A DNA stretch of 64,000 bases from Streptomyces sulfonofaciens (GTDB lineage: Bacteria; Actinomycetota; Actinomycetes; Streptomycetales; Streptomycetaceae): positions 186,001 through 250,000 of the forward strand of contig NZ_BNCD01000007.1 in assembly GCF_014656295.1 (NCBI RefSeq), given 5' to 3'. Under the pieces are notes generated by a model. The model was not told the origin of the DNA, did not search any database, and saw nothing but the letters and a program-made list of their open reading frames with translations. This document shows positions 1-8,631 of the stretch, piece by piece (position 1 is the first letter of the stretch; each line of letters opens with the position of its first letter). A program made the position numbers and the translations under genes.

Positions 1-1685
1 CTTTCCTTGGCCTCGTTGCTCTCGTAGAGCCTGCGAGCGGCCTTGCGCAGGGCCGCGAGGCTGTGTTCCGGGTCCGCCGGGCCGATGAGGGCGAGGGCGC
101 GGATGGCGGTCCAGCACAGTCCTTCGTCCTCGCGGTCGCACCAATCGTCGAGGATGCGGGGGATGTTGGGCGTCCCCAGGTCGTGCGCCAGGGCGAGTGC
201 GTTGGTCGCGGCGTTCCGTTGCCGGAAGAGGTGCGAAGACGCCCACTTCTCGATGACCAGGGCCATGGCCGACGGCAGGTCCATGCGGGCCAGTGCCGCG
301 GCGGAGTACGCCGCTCGCGTACGGACAAGGGGGCGCCCGTCGGCCACGAGCGCCTGGAGCCATTTGACGAGAGCGGGGCGTGCCGAGGGGTGGCCCGTCC
401 AGACCTCGCGCAGCAGGACCAGTGCGGCCTTCTCGTCGCGGTAGGCCGCCTTGGTCTGTTCGACCGGGCCCCAGTCGGTGTCCTCCCGCGCGCGAAAGAG
501 CTTGGCCCGGGCGAGCTGGAGGCGCTTGCCGATGTGCGTCCCGAAGATGGGGATCTCCGGCCGCAGGCCAGAGGCCTGGGTCTCTTGAAGCAGCTCGTAG
601 AGCACGTCGGCGACCTCCGCCGTCAGGGCGTAGGGACCACCGTCGAAGACGGCGAGCGCGATGAGGAAGGCCTTCTCGCGCAGGGGGACGTTCTCTTCGT
701 CTTCCTCGAACCACTCCCGGACCTGATCCTCGACGATCTTGCGTGCGAATTCCGAGAGTTCCGCATGGCCCTCCCCCCGCTCGTGCCGCAGGAGGGCCTC
801 CGCAAGGGCGGCGATCTCGCGCAACTGGTGGGTGTCTTCGTCGGCGAGGGCCTTGACCGCAGCCTCATGGCGGAGCAGACGCCGAGTGGTCCGCTCGTCC
901 GTCTGCGCCCGAAGGTGTGCGGCGAGTACGTCGGCGGGCGAGGGTGGGGACCACGTTTCCACGGGTACGTCGGCGAGCCGCGTCGTCGGCCCCATGGTGA
1001 CGATCAGATAAGCGTTCCTGGTGATGAGCTCCTCGCGGGCGGCGAGGAGGTGGGGTTCTCGCAGGGGCTGGTCTCCGCCGTAGTCGGGGTCGCACAGGAG
1101 GAGGCCCTGAGGTGCGTCCCCGCGATCCTTCAGTTGACGGGTGAGCGCAGTGGGAGTGGTGACCGGATCGAGGATGCGCACGGGCGCGGCGCCGAGGTGC
1201 CTCAGCAGCATCAGGGCAGCGGTCCGCCGCCCCGTGAACGCCGCGCCGGTCAGGACGAGGAAGCGCTCGTCGCGCAGACGGCCGGCAAGTCGGGCGAATG
1301 CGGTCTCGTCGGAGACGAAGGACCTGGCGATTCGCTCCAGCGTGACGGGGGGCACTTCGCCCGCCGTCACGGAGGACGAATCCACGGCGAACTGATAGTG
1401 GATCTCCGTCTTGGTACCGCCGACCAGGACGTCACCGGCCACGCTGCCGCCGCTGACTCCGAACTGGTCGCCGCCGACCTGACCTCCCCCGTAGCTCGCG
1501 CCCCCTGCTGGGCGGAGCTGGCGGGGGATGTGGTTGCGCAGGTCGCGGCGGGCGGACCAGGCGTCCTGGGGCCGATCCCGCTCTTCGCCGGCCTCCGTGT
1601 TCCCACCGTCGCCGGGCGGCCTGCCCGCATCGGCGTTCCCGTCCGCGGAGGCCGACGGCGCCTCGGCCGGCGCCGCGGTGCTCAC
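1..1685 (-). CDS. Large protein with degenerate P-loop and helical repeats (partial)
   Basis: The frame is open from a GTG at 1685 to the left edge (about 561 codons), so the C-terminus is missing. The GTG overlaps the TGA of the upstream cyclase-domain gene in a GTGA junction, implying translational coupling. Residues 1-60 are low complexity. Residues 69-89 carry a Gly/Val/Asp-rich motif (QVGGDQFGV then GGSVAGDVLVG) that matches the upstream protein's C-terminus at 13 of 21 positions. Residues 147-155 read GAAFTGRRT, a P-loop with Arg in place of Lys, followed by a hydrophobic strand ending LLLCDPD that could be Walker B. The rest is Leu/Ala-rich helical, HEAT-like towards the visible end. 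No family is assigned; STAND/NLR-like architecture is an inference. Confidence 0.8.
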   Translation of the reverse strand, partial: MSTAAPAEAPSASADGNADAGRPPGDGGNTEAGEERDRPQDAWSARRDLRNHIPRQLRPAGGASYGGGQVGGDQFGVSGGSVAGDVLVGGTKTEIHYQFAVDSSSVTAGEVPPVTLERIARSFVSDETAFARLAGRLRDERFLVLTGAAFTGRRTAALMLLRHLGAAPVRILDPVTTPTALTRQLKDRGDAPQGLLLCDPDYGGDQPLREPHLLAAREELITRNAYLIVTMGPTTRLADVPVETWSPPSPADVLAAHLRAQTDERTTRRLLRHEAAVKALADEDTHQLREIAALAEALLRHERGEGHAELSEFARKIVEDQVREWFEEDEENVPLREKAFLIALAVFDGGPYALTAEVADVLYELLQETQASGLRPEIPIFGTHIGKRLQLARAKLFRAREDTDWGPVEQTKAAYRDEKAALVLLREVWTGHPSARPALVKWLQALVADGRPLVRTRAAYSAAALARMDLPSAMALVIEKWASSHLFRQRNAATNALALAHDLGTPNIPRILDDWCDREDEGLCWTAIRALALIGPADPEHSLAALRKAARRLYESNEAKE

Positions 1686-2464
1686 CTGTTCTCACCTCGG
1701 GAGTGCTTGCGGAACGCGGCTTCGCCGATCACCAGGTCCCCGTGGACGGTACCGCCGCCGACACCGATCTGGTCGCCGTTGACCTGGGATCCGCCGAAGG
1801 CGGTGGTGCGGGGGCCCGTGGCCCCTGGGCCGTCTTCGCCGACCGGGAGGTTCCGCGCGCTGCCGGGTCCGGACGGCGCACGTCCACGGACGCTCGCCGG
1901 GACGTGTCCGTGCACCCAGGCGCCCAGCGGGCCGTTGGCGCTGCCGAGGGTGACGGGATGGAAGTCGTCCGCAGGGATGCCGCGGTGGTCATGGCGGACG
2001 ATGCCGTGGTGGACGCCGTCCGAGACGCAGAGCACGAAGTCGTCGGACCGTTCCTTCAGCGCATCGCGGAGCTCGTCTGCGTTGAGGAGGCGGAAGGCGT
2101 GGTTGAGATCGGATCCGACCCAGCCGTGCCCGTCGTAGGCGACGTATCCGGTGGCGACCACGACGCGTAGCCGGATCTGGGCGGAGCTCGACGTCACTCG
2201 GTTCACCGCGCGCAGTTCGGAGGGCGCCTCGGTGAGGACGGCACGCAGCAGCTCGACGAGGGGGGCGTTGGGATCGATCAGTTCCAGGAGGCCGTCGCCG
2301 CGGTCCTCACGGTTGCGCAGGCTCTCGTCGATGCCCGCGTTCTCCAGGATCCGGTCGGCGATGCCGTAGAGCATGCGCCGCAGGTAGGTCTGCTCGACAT
2401 CGTCACGGTGACTGAACCTCTCGATGTCGAAGAGCAGAATGGTGCGATTGAGGGTGGCGTTCAC
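1682..2464 (-). CDS. Class III nucleotide cyclase-domain protein
   Basis: A 260-residue soluble protein. Residues 9-140 look like a class III adenylate/guanylate cyclase homology domain: LLFDIERF holds the first metal Asp (D13), DRGDG the second (D57), and SDLNHAFRLL supplies the Asn and Arg at the canonical N-x3-R spacing (N121, R125). Catalysis is therefore plausible; substrate and product cannot be read from sequence. Residues 185-220 are a Pro/Gly linker. Residues 227-247 (QVNGDQIGV then GGGTVHGDLVIG) match a motif near the N-terminus of the downstream overlapping gene. GTG start with GAGAGG upstream. The nearest upstream gene on the same strand is a Crp/Fnr regulator, a possible receptor for a cyclic nucleotide. 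Role in conflict or stress signalling is inferred. Confidence 0.82.
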   Translation of the reverse strand: MNATLNRTILLFDIERFSHRDDVEQTYLRRMLYGIADRILENAGIDESLRNREDRGDGLLELIDPNAPLVELLRAVLTEAPSELRAVNRVTSSSAQIRLRVVVATGYVAYDGHGWVGSDLNHAFRLLNADELRDALKERSDDFVLCVSDGVHHGIVRHDHRGIPADDFHPVTLGSANGPLGAWVHGHVPASVRGRAPSGPGSARNLPVGEDGPGATGPRTTAFGGSQVNGDQIGVGGGTVHGDLVIGEAAFRKHSRGENR

Positions 2465-2664
2465 GGAGTGCCTCTCGGTTGCCGATGGGTGGCGCCAGAG
2501 TGGCTTCCTGGACGAGCCGGGCGTGAGGTCGTATGACGCACTCGGACTGTGACCGTTTCCACATAGGGGGTCGCGCTGGGCGACGGTGCGTGTGGGGGCC
2601 GGCGATGCCGAGTCACACCAGGCGGCCGGAGAGGGAGCAGAAACGGTCCCGGGCGGGTCGGCTG

Positions 2665-3447
2665 CTATCCCTCCGCGCGGGCGATCCGGCGCAACAGGTC
2701 CGGACGCATGATCAGCATTTCGCGGCGGCCCGTGGCCACCGCTCCCCTGTCCCGCAACTCCTTCAGCAGCCGCTGCACCATCTCCCGTGAGGCCCCCACC
2801 GAGCCGGCGAGCTCCTGTTTGCTCAGTGGCACCGCCACCTCGATGCCGTCGGCCGTGCGCCTGCCGTGCGTGCGGACCAGATCGAGCAGCAGGGTGGCGA
2901 ACCGCTCCCGTACGCTCATGGCGGCGAACTGCAGACGCCGCCGGTCCCCGGCGCGGGTGCGGTCGGACGTCAGTCCGAGGAGCGCGAAGGACACGCTGGG
3001 CGAGGTCGCCAGGAACGTGATGAAGCGCTCGCGCTCGACGGTGACGGTGCGCACGTCCTCCAGTGCGGTCACCGTCGCGGATCGCCGCCGTCCCGTCAGC
3101 GCCGCCGACTCGCCCACGATGTCACCGGGGCCCCGCAGGGCGAGCAGGGCCTCGTACCCGTTCGGGGCCGCGGCCGTCACCTTCGTCCAGCCCTGGACGA
3201 TGAAGAGCACATGCGACGAGGGCTCGTTCTGCCGCAGTAGGGTCGAGCGCGGAGTGAACCCCGTATCGCCGCCGAGTTTCAGTAGTGCGGAGCGGTCCTC
3301 AGCCTCGAGCCGGGCGAGAAAGGGAACGCGGTCGTCCAGGCCCTCGCTCTCCCGCTCCCCGGAATACCGCCCCCACGGAGAGCGTTCCCCCGGTAAGCCG
3401 CCGTTCGTACCGTCGTCGGCTGCCCAGGGTGTGCACGGCGATCGCAT
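2665..3447 (-). CDS. Crp/Fnr family transcriptional regulator
   Basis: A 260-residue regulator. Residues 40-150 form a cyclic-nucleotide-binding beta-roll. Its phosphate-binding cassette keeps G112-E113 and, after a short gap, R122-S123, the pattern of Crp-type proteins that bind cNMP. A long helix leads to a winged helix-turn-helix at about 206-250 (LSKQELAGSVGASREMVQRL). The first 36 residues are poorly conserved in character, so the real start may lie inside. It is divergent from rpsL with a 384-nt gap, and lies 200 nt upstream of, and on the same strand as, the class III cyclase gene, so a cyclase-receptor partnership is possible but unproven. Confidence 0.88.
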   Translation of the reverse strand: MRSPCTPWAADDGTNGGLPGERSPWGRYSGERESEGLDDRVPFLARLEAEDRSALLKLGGDTGFTPRSTLLRQNEPSSHVLFIVQGWTKVTAAAPNGYEALLALRGPGDIVGESAALTGRRRSATVTALEDVRTVTVERERFITFLATSPSVSFALLGLTSDRTRAGDRRRLQFAAMSVRERFATLLLDLVRTHGRRTADGIEVAVPLSKQELAGSVGASREMVQRLLKELRDRGAVATGRREMLIMRPDLLRRIARAEG

Positions 3448-3606
3448 GGGTTCCCATCCGTCGGGGGCAGATGGTGGCTCTGTGGGACTGGGGCGGCCTG
3501 CCCATCCGCACCGGAGCCCTGTCCCTGTTCGTACCCACGGCGCGGCCCGTACGGAACCGCACGGCAGGTCCGCCGACGCACCCCCTATTGGCGGGGCCTA
3601 TTCGTT

Positions 3607-3635
3607 TTGACCGAACTCGACGAGCTAGGTACGCT
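3607..3635 (+). promoter_or_regulatory. rpsL operon promoter
   Basis: TTGACC (3607-3612), a 17-nt spacer, then TACGCT (3630-3635): a good fit to the housekeeping sigma consensus TTGACN/TANNNT. Transcription from about 3642 would give a 190-nt leader before rpsL containing the hairpin at 3757-3781. Confidence 0.75.
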
Positions 3636-3756
3636 CAGACCTTGTGCCTGGGGTGTGCCCTGGCTCTCGTGCGTGCCTTGAAACCGTGCGGAGAGCCTGA
3701 AGCGGGCCACCGTGATTCTGTGCTCTTCCTCCCTTCCGGGGGGAGCCCGCAGCATT

Positions 3757-3781
3757 CGACACACCCGACCGCGTGGGTCGG
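3757..3781 (+). promoter_or_regulatory. Conserved r-protein leader hairpin (rpsL copy)
   Basis: A 25-nt element built around CCGACC-GCGTG-GGTCGG, 51 nt upstream of the rpsL start. A copy identical at 24 of 25 positions lies at 13362-13386 before rpsJ. There is no T-run behind it, so it is not an ordinary terminator. A shared control or RNA-processing role for the two ribosomal operons is inferred. Confidence 0.7.
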
Positions 3782-3831
3782 CGAAGTTCCAGGTTAGCTT
3801 TACCCATCGGCACACAGAAACCGGAGAAGTA

Positions 3832-4203
3832 GTGCCTACGATCCAGCAGCTGGTCCGCAAGGGCCGGCAGGACAAGGTCGAGAAGAACAAGACGCCCGCA
3901 CTGGATGGTTCCCCCCAGCGCCGTGGCGTCTGCACGCGTGTGTTCACGACCACCCCGAAGAAGCCGAACTCGGCGCTGCGGAAGGTCGCGCGTGTGCGTC
4001 TGACCTCCGGTATCGAGGTCACGGCCTACATCCCGGGTGAGGGACACAACCTTCAGGAGCACTCGATCGTGCTCGTGCGCGGCGGCCGTGTGAAGGACCT
4101 GCCGGGTGTTCGTTACAAGATCATCCGTGGCTCCCTTGACACCCAGGGTGTCAAGAACCGCAAGCAGGCCCGCAGCCGCTACGGCGCCAAGAAGGAGAAG
4201 TAA
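3832..4203 (+). CDS. rpsL: 30S ribosomal protein S12
   Basis: A 123-residue S12 at the decoding centre of the 30S subunit. The start is GTG (PTIQQLVRKGR...), placed by the GGAGAAG ribosome site at 3823; the frame extends upstream without coding character. The TTTPKKPNSALRK and GGRVKDLPGVRYK segments, where streptomycin-resistance substitutions arise, are wild type. First gene of the str operon, 2 nt before rpsG. Confidence 0.98.
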   Translation: MPTIQQLVRKGRQDKVEKNKTPALDGSPQRRGVCTRVFTTTPKKPNSALRKVARVRLTSGIEVTAYIPGEGHNLQEHSIVLVRGGRVKDLPGVRYKIIRGSLDTQGVKNRKQARSRYGAKKEK

Positions 4204-4205
4204 GA

Positions 4206-4676
4206 ATGCCTCGTAAGGGCCCCGCCCCGAAGCGTCCGGTCATCATCGACCCGGTCTACGGCTCTCCTCTGGTGACGTCCCTGATCAACAAGGTGCTGCT
4301 GAACGGCAAGCGCTCCACCGCCGAGCGCATCGTCTACGGCGCCATGGAGGGGCTGCGCGAGAAGACCAGCAACGACCCGGTCATCACCCTCAAGCGCGCC
4401 CTCGAGAACATCAAGCCGACCCTTGAGGTCAAGTCCCGCCGAGTCGGCGGCGCGACCTACCAGGTTCCGGTCGAGGTCAAGCCGGGCCGCGCCAACACGC
4501 TGGCGCTGCGCTGGCTGGTCGGTTACTCCCGCGCCCGTCGCGAGAAGACCATGACCGAGCGTCTGCTGAACGAGCTGCTCGACGCCTCCAACGGCCTCGG
4601 CGCAGCCGTGAAGAAGCGCGAGGACACGCACAAGATGGCCGAGTCCAACAAGGCCTTCGCGCACTACCGCTGGTAG
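4206..4676 (+). CDS. rpsG: 30S ribosomal protein S7
   Basis: A 156-residue S7, the primary 16S rRNA binder that nucleates the 30S head. It begins MPRKGPAPKRPVIIDPVYGS and carries the usual SRRVGGATYQVPVEV beta-hairpin and the C-terminal KREDTHKMAESNKAFAHYRW segment. It follows rpsL after 2 nt and precedes fusA by 42 nt, the standard str operon order. Confidence 0.98.
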   Translation: MPRKGPAPKRPVIIDPVYGSPLVTSLINKVLLNGKRSTAERIVYGAMEGLREKTSNDPVITLKRALENIKPTLEVKSRRVGGATYQVPVEVKPGRANTLALRWLVGYSRARREKTMTERLLNELLDASNGLGAAVKKREDTHKMAESNKAFAHYRW

Positions 4677-4718
4677 TCGCACACCCCACATCGAGAACCG
4701 AGAGAAGACTGAAGCCTT

Positions 4719-6839
4719 ATGGCTACCACTTCGCTTGACCTGGCCAGGGTCCGCAACATCGGGATCATGGCACACATCGACGCGGGCAAGACGACGACCA
4801 CCGAGCGGATCCTGTACTACACCGGTGTCTCCTACAAGATCGGTGAGGTCCATGACGGCGCTGCCACCATGGACTGGATGGAGCAGGAGCAGGAGCGTGG
4901 CATCACGATCACGTCTGCTGCCACCACCTGTCACTGGCCGCTCGAGGACGTAGACAACACCATCAACATCATCGACACCCCGGGTCACGTCGACTTCACG
5001 GTCGAGGTGGAGCGCTCACTGCGCGTGCTCGACGGTGCCGTGACGGTGTTCGACGGTGTCGCCGGTGTCGAACCGCAGTCCGAGACCGTGTGGCGTCAGG
5101 CGGACCGCTACGGCGTGCCGCGCATCTGCTTCGTCAACAAGCTCGACCGCACCGGTGCCGAGTTCCACCGCTGCGTCGACATGATCATCGACCGGCTGGG
5201 CGCGACCCCGCTGGTGATGCAGCTGCCGATCGGCGCCGAAGCGGACTTCAAGGGCGTTGTGGACCTGATCCGCATGAAGGCCCTGGTGTGGTCAGCCGAG
5301 ACCGCGCTCGGTGAGGCCTACGACGTCGTCGACATCCCCGACACCCACCAGGAGGCTGCCGACGAGTGGCGCGGCAAGCTCCTTGAGGCCGTCGCGGAGA
5401 ACGACGAGGAGATGATGGAGCTGTACCTGGAGGGCGAGGAGCCCACCGAGGAGCAGCTCTACGCGGCGATCCGCCGGGTCACCATCAACTCCGGCAAGGG
5501 CGGCGGCACGACCGTCACCCCCGTCTTCTGCGGTACCGCGTTCAAGAACAAGGGCGTCCAGCCGCTGCTCGACGCGGTCGTCCGCTACCTTCCGTCGCCG
5601 CTCGACATCGAGGCGATCGAGGGCCACGCGGTCTCCGACCCCGACGAGATCATCCGCCGCAAGCCCTCCGACGAGGAGCCGCTGTCGGCACTGGCGTTCA
5701 AGATCGCGAGCGACCCGCACCTCGGCAAGCTCACCTTCGTCCGGGTCTACTCGGGCCGCCTCAGCGCGGGCTCCCAGGTGCAGAACTCGGTCAAGGGCAA
5801 GAAGGAGCGCATCGGCAAGATCTACCGCATGCACGCGAACAAGCGTGAGGAGATCGAGTCGGTGGGCGCCGGTGACATCATCGCCGTCATGGGCCTGAAG
5901 CAGACCACCACCGGTGAGACGCTCTGCGACCCGGCGAACCCGGTGATCCTGGAGTCGATGGACTTCCCGGCGCCGGTGATCGAGGTCGCCATCGAGCCCA
6001 AGTCGAAGGGCGACCAGGAGAAGCTGGGTGTCGCCATCCAGCGCCTGGCCGAGGAGGACCCGTCCTTCCGCGTCAAGACCGACGAGGAGACCGGGCAGAC
6101 GATCATCTCCGGCATGGGCGAGCTCCACCTCGACGTGCTGGTGGACCGGATGCGCCGCGAGTTCAAGGTCGAGGCGAACGTTGGCAAGCCCCAGGTCGCC
6201 TACCGCGAGACGCTGCGCAAGTCGGTCGACAGGCTGGACTACACCCACAAGAAGCAGACGGGTGGCTCCGGCCAGTTCGCCAAGGTGCAGATCGCGGTCG
6301 AGCCGCTCGACGGCGATGGCTACGAGTTCGAGAACAAGGTCACCGGTGGCCGCATCCCGCGGGAGTACATCCCGTCCGTGGACGCGGGCTGCCAGGAGGC
6401 CATGGAGTTCGGCGTGCTCGCCGGCTACCCGCTCACGGGTGTCCGGGTCATCCTGCTCGACGGTGCCTACCACGAGGTCGACTCCTCCGAGATGGCCTTC
6501 AAGATCGCCGGCTCGATGGCCTTCAAGGAGGCCGCGCGCAAGGCGTCCCCGGCCCTGCTCGAACCGATGATGAAGGTCGAGGTGACCACGCCCGAGGACT
6601 ACATGGGCGACGTCATCGGCGACATCAACTCCCGGCGCGGTCAGATCCAGTCCATGGAGGACCGCCACGGTGCCAAGCTCGTCACGGGTCTGGTGCCGCT
6701 GTCGGAGATGTTCGGCTACGTCGGCGACCTCCGCAGCAAGACGTCGGGTCGCGCAAGCTACTCGATGCAGTTCGACTCCTACGCCGAGGTTCCGCGGAAC
6801 GTCGCCGAGGAGATCATCGCGAAGGCCAAGGGCGAGTAG
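4719..6839 (+). CDS. fusA: Elongation factor G
   Basis: A 706-residue translocase GTPase that moves tRNA-mRNA on the ribosome and, with RRF, recycles subunits. The G domain is intact: AHIDAGKTTTTERILYYTG (G1), RGITITSAA (G2), DTPGHVDF (G3), NKLDR (G4). Domains II-V follow, including SGMGELHLDVLVDRM and RGQIQSMEDR. Full length. ATG start behind GAGAGAAG. Third gene of the str operon; the 161-nt gap to tuf holds a hairpin and a possible extra promoter. Confidence 0.98.
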   Translation: MATTSLDLARVRNIGIMAHIDAGKTTTTERILYYTGVSYKIGEVHDGAATMDWMEQEQERGITITSAATTCHWPLEDVDNTINIIDTPGHVDFTVEVERSLRVLDGAVTVFDGVAGVEPQSETVWRQADRYGVPRICFVNKLDRTGAEFHRCVDMIIDRLGATPLVMQLPIGAEADFKGVVDLIRMKALVWSAETALGEAYDVVDIPDTHQEAADEWRGKLLEAVAENDEEMMELYLEGEEPTEEQLYAAIRRVTINSGKGGGTTVTPVFCGTAFKNKGVQPLLDAVVRYLPSPLDIEAIEGHAVSDPDEIIRRKPSDEEPLSALAFKIASDPHLGKLTFVRVYSGRLSAGSQVQNSVKGKKERIGKIYRMHANKREEIESVGAGDIIAVMGLKQTTTGETLCDPANPVILESMDFPAPVIEVAIEPKSKGDQEKLGVAIQRLAEEDPSFRVKTDEETGQTIISGMGELHLDVLVDRMRREFKVEANVGKPQVAYRETLRKSVDRLDYTHKKQTGGSGQFAKVQIAVEPLDGDGYEFENKVTGGRIPREYIPSVDAGCQEAMEFGVLAGYPLTGVRVILLDGAYHEVDSSEMAFKIAGSMAFKEAARKASPALLEPMMKVEVTTPEDYMGDVIGDINSRRGQIQSMEDRHGAKLVTGLVPLSEMFGYVGDLRSKTSGRASYSMQFDSYAEVPRNVAEEIIAKAKGE

Positions 6840-6872
6840 CACGGCCCGTTCGGCCGGTCACACGCTTTAGGC

Positions 6873-6920
6873 TTGACTCGGGAGCCCTTGGGGCATTCCA
6901 CCGCAATCCCGGCGGAATGC
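6873..6920 (+). promoter_or_regulatory. fusA-tuf intergenic element: possible promoter and hairpin
   Basis: TTGACT at 6873-6878 resembles a -35, but no convincing -10 follows. A hairpin with arms GCATTCC (6893-6899) and GGAATGC (6914-6920), extended inside by CCG/CGG, lies in the tuf leader. In streptomycetes tuf1 is known to be transcribed both with fusA and independently, which would fit; promoter evidence here is weak. Confidence 0.35.
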
Positions 6921-7000
6921 TCCAGGCCCCGGCTTTCCAGCAAAGATCACCTGGCGCCGATGAAGTAAGGCGTACAGAACCACTCCACAGGAGGACCCCA

Positions 7001-8194
<1,194 letters not shown>

Positions 8195-8236
8195 GCTTCG
8201 GCTGACACTCGCGGGGCCGTGAGGCCCCGAGGGCCA

Positions 8237-8272
8237 CGAGGACCCGCACGACTCCGGTCGTGCGGGTCCTCG
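8237..8272 (+). terminator. Terminator of the str operon
   Basis: Perfect 16-bp stem, arms CGAGGACCCGCACGAC (8237-8252) and its complement (8257-8272), with a TCCG loop followed by CTGTTTC. Just downstream of tuf. Confidence 0.92.
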
Positions 8273-8474
8273 CTGTTTCACGAGTGCGTTGTGCGTTGCT
8301 CCGGCCATCTGAGCCGACGCGGCGTGCGTGTCGCACTCATGGTGCGATCAGTGGCGCCGCTCAGTCCTTCCGGGCACCCCGTCTTCGCTCCCACTCCCTG
8401 TCCGCCCTTCACCTCGTGCCGCCTCCGCCTCGTGCCTTCCACCTCGGGCCGTACCCGTCTCAGGTCCGCGTCGA

Positions 8475-8512
8475 CGAAAAACTTTCGGTGTGACCTTTCC
8501 ATTGTTTCGGTG
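8475..8512 (+). promoter_or_regulatory. Candidate operator of the GH115 gene
   Basis: CGAAAAACTTTCG (8475-8487) is a CGAAA-N3-TTTCG inverted repeat, and TTTCGGTG occurs at 8483-8490 and again at 8505-8512, exactly 22 nt apart. CGAAA/TTTCG repeats are known before xylan-degradation genes in streptomycetes, where LacI-type repressors act. The element sits 120-157 nt before the start codon. Nothing else is evident in 8273-8631. Confidence 0.5.
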
Positions 8513-8631
8513 AAGGTTCCGCACCAGGATGTCCCTCGGTCGCGGGCGCCGGGCGCGGCCCGCGGGAAGCGGCCCGCGGTGCGGCGGGAGCGACCCGTAG
8601 GGCACGGCCCCCTGGGAGACGGAGGAGCCCG

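Noticed and set aside
63..2138. 691-residue plus-strand frame
   Set aside because: It is antisense to the P-loop and cyclase genes, whose domains are recognisable and overlap as GTGA; high GC opens the opposite strand.
5292..6842. 516-residue minus-strand frame
   Set aside because: Mirror of fusA; sequence is a Leu/Asp/Val-rich antisense translation.
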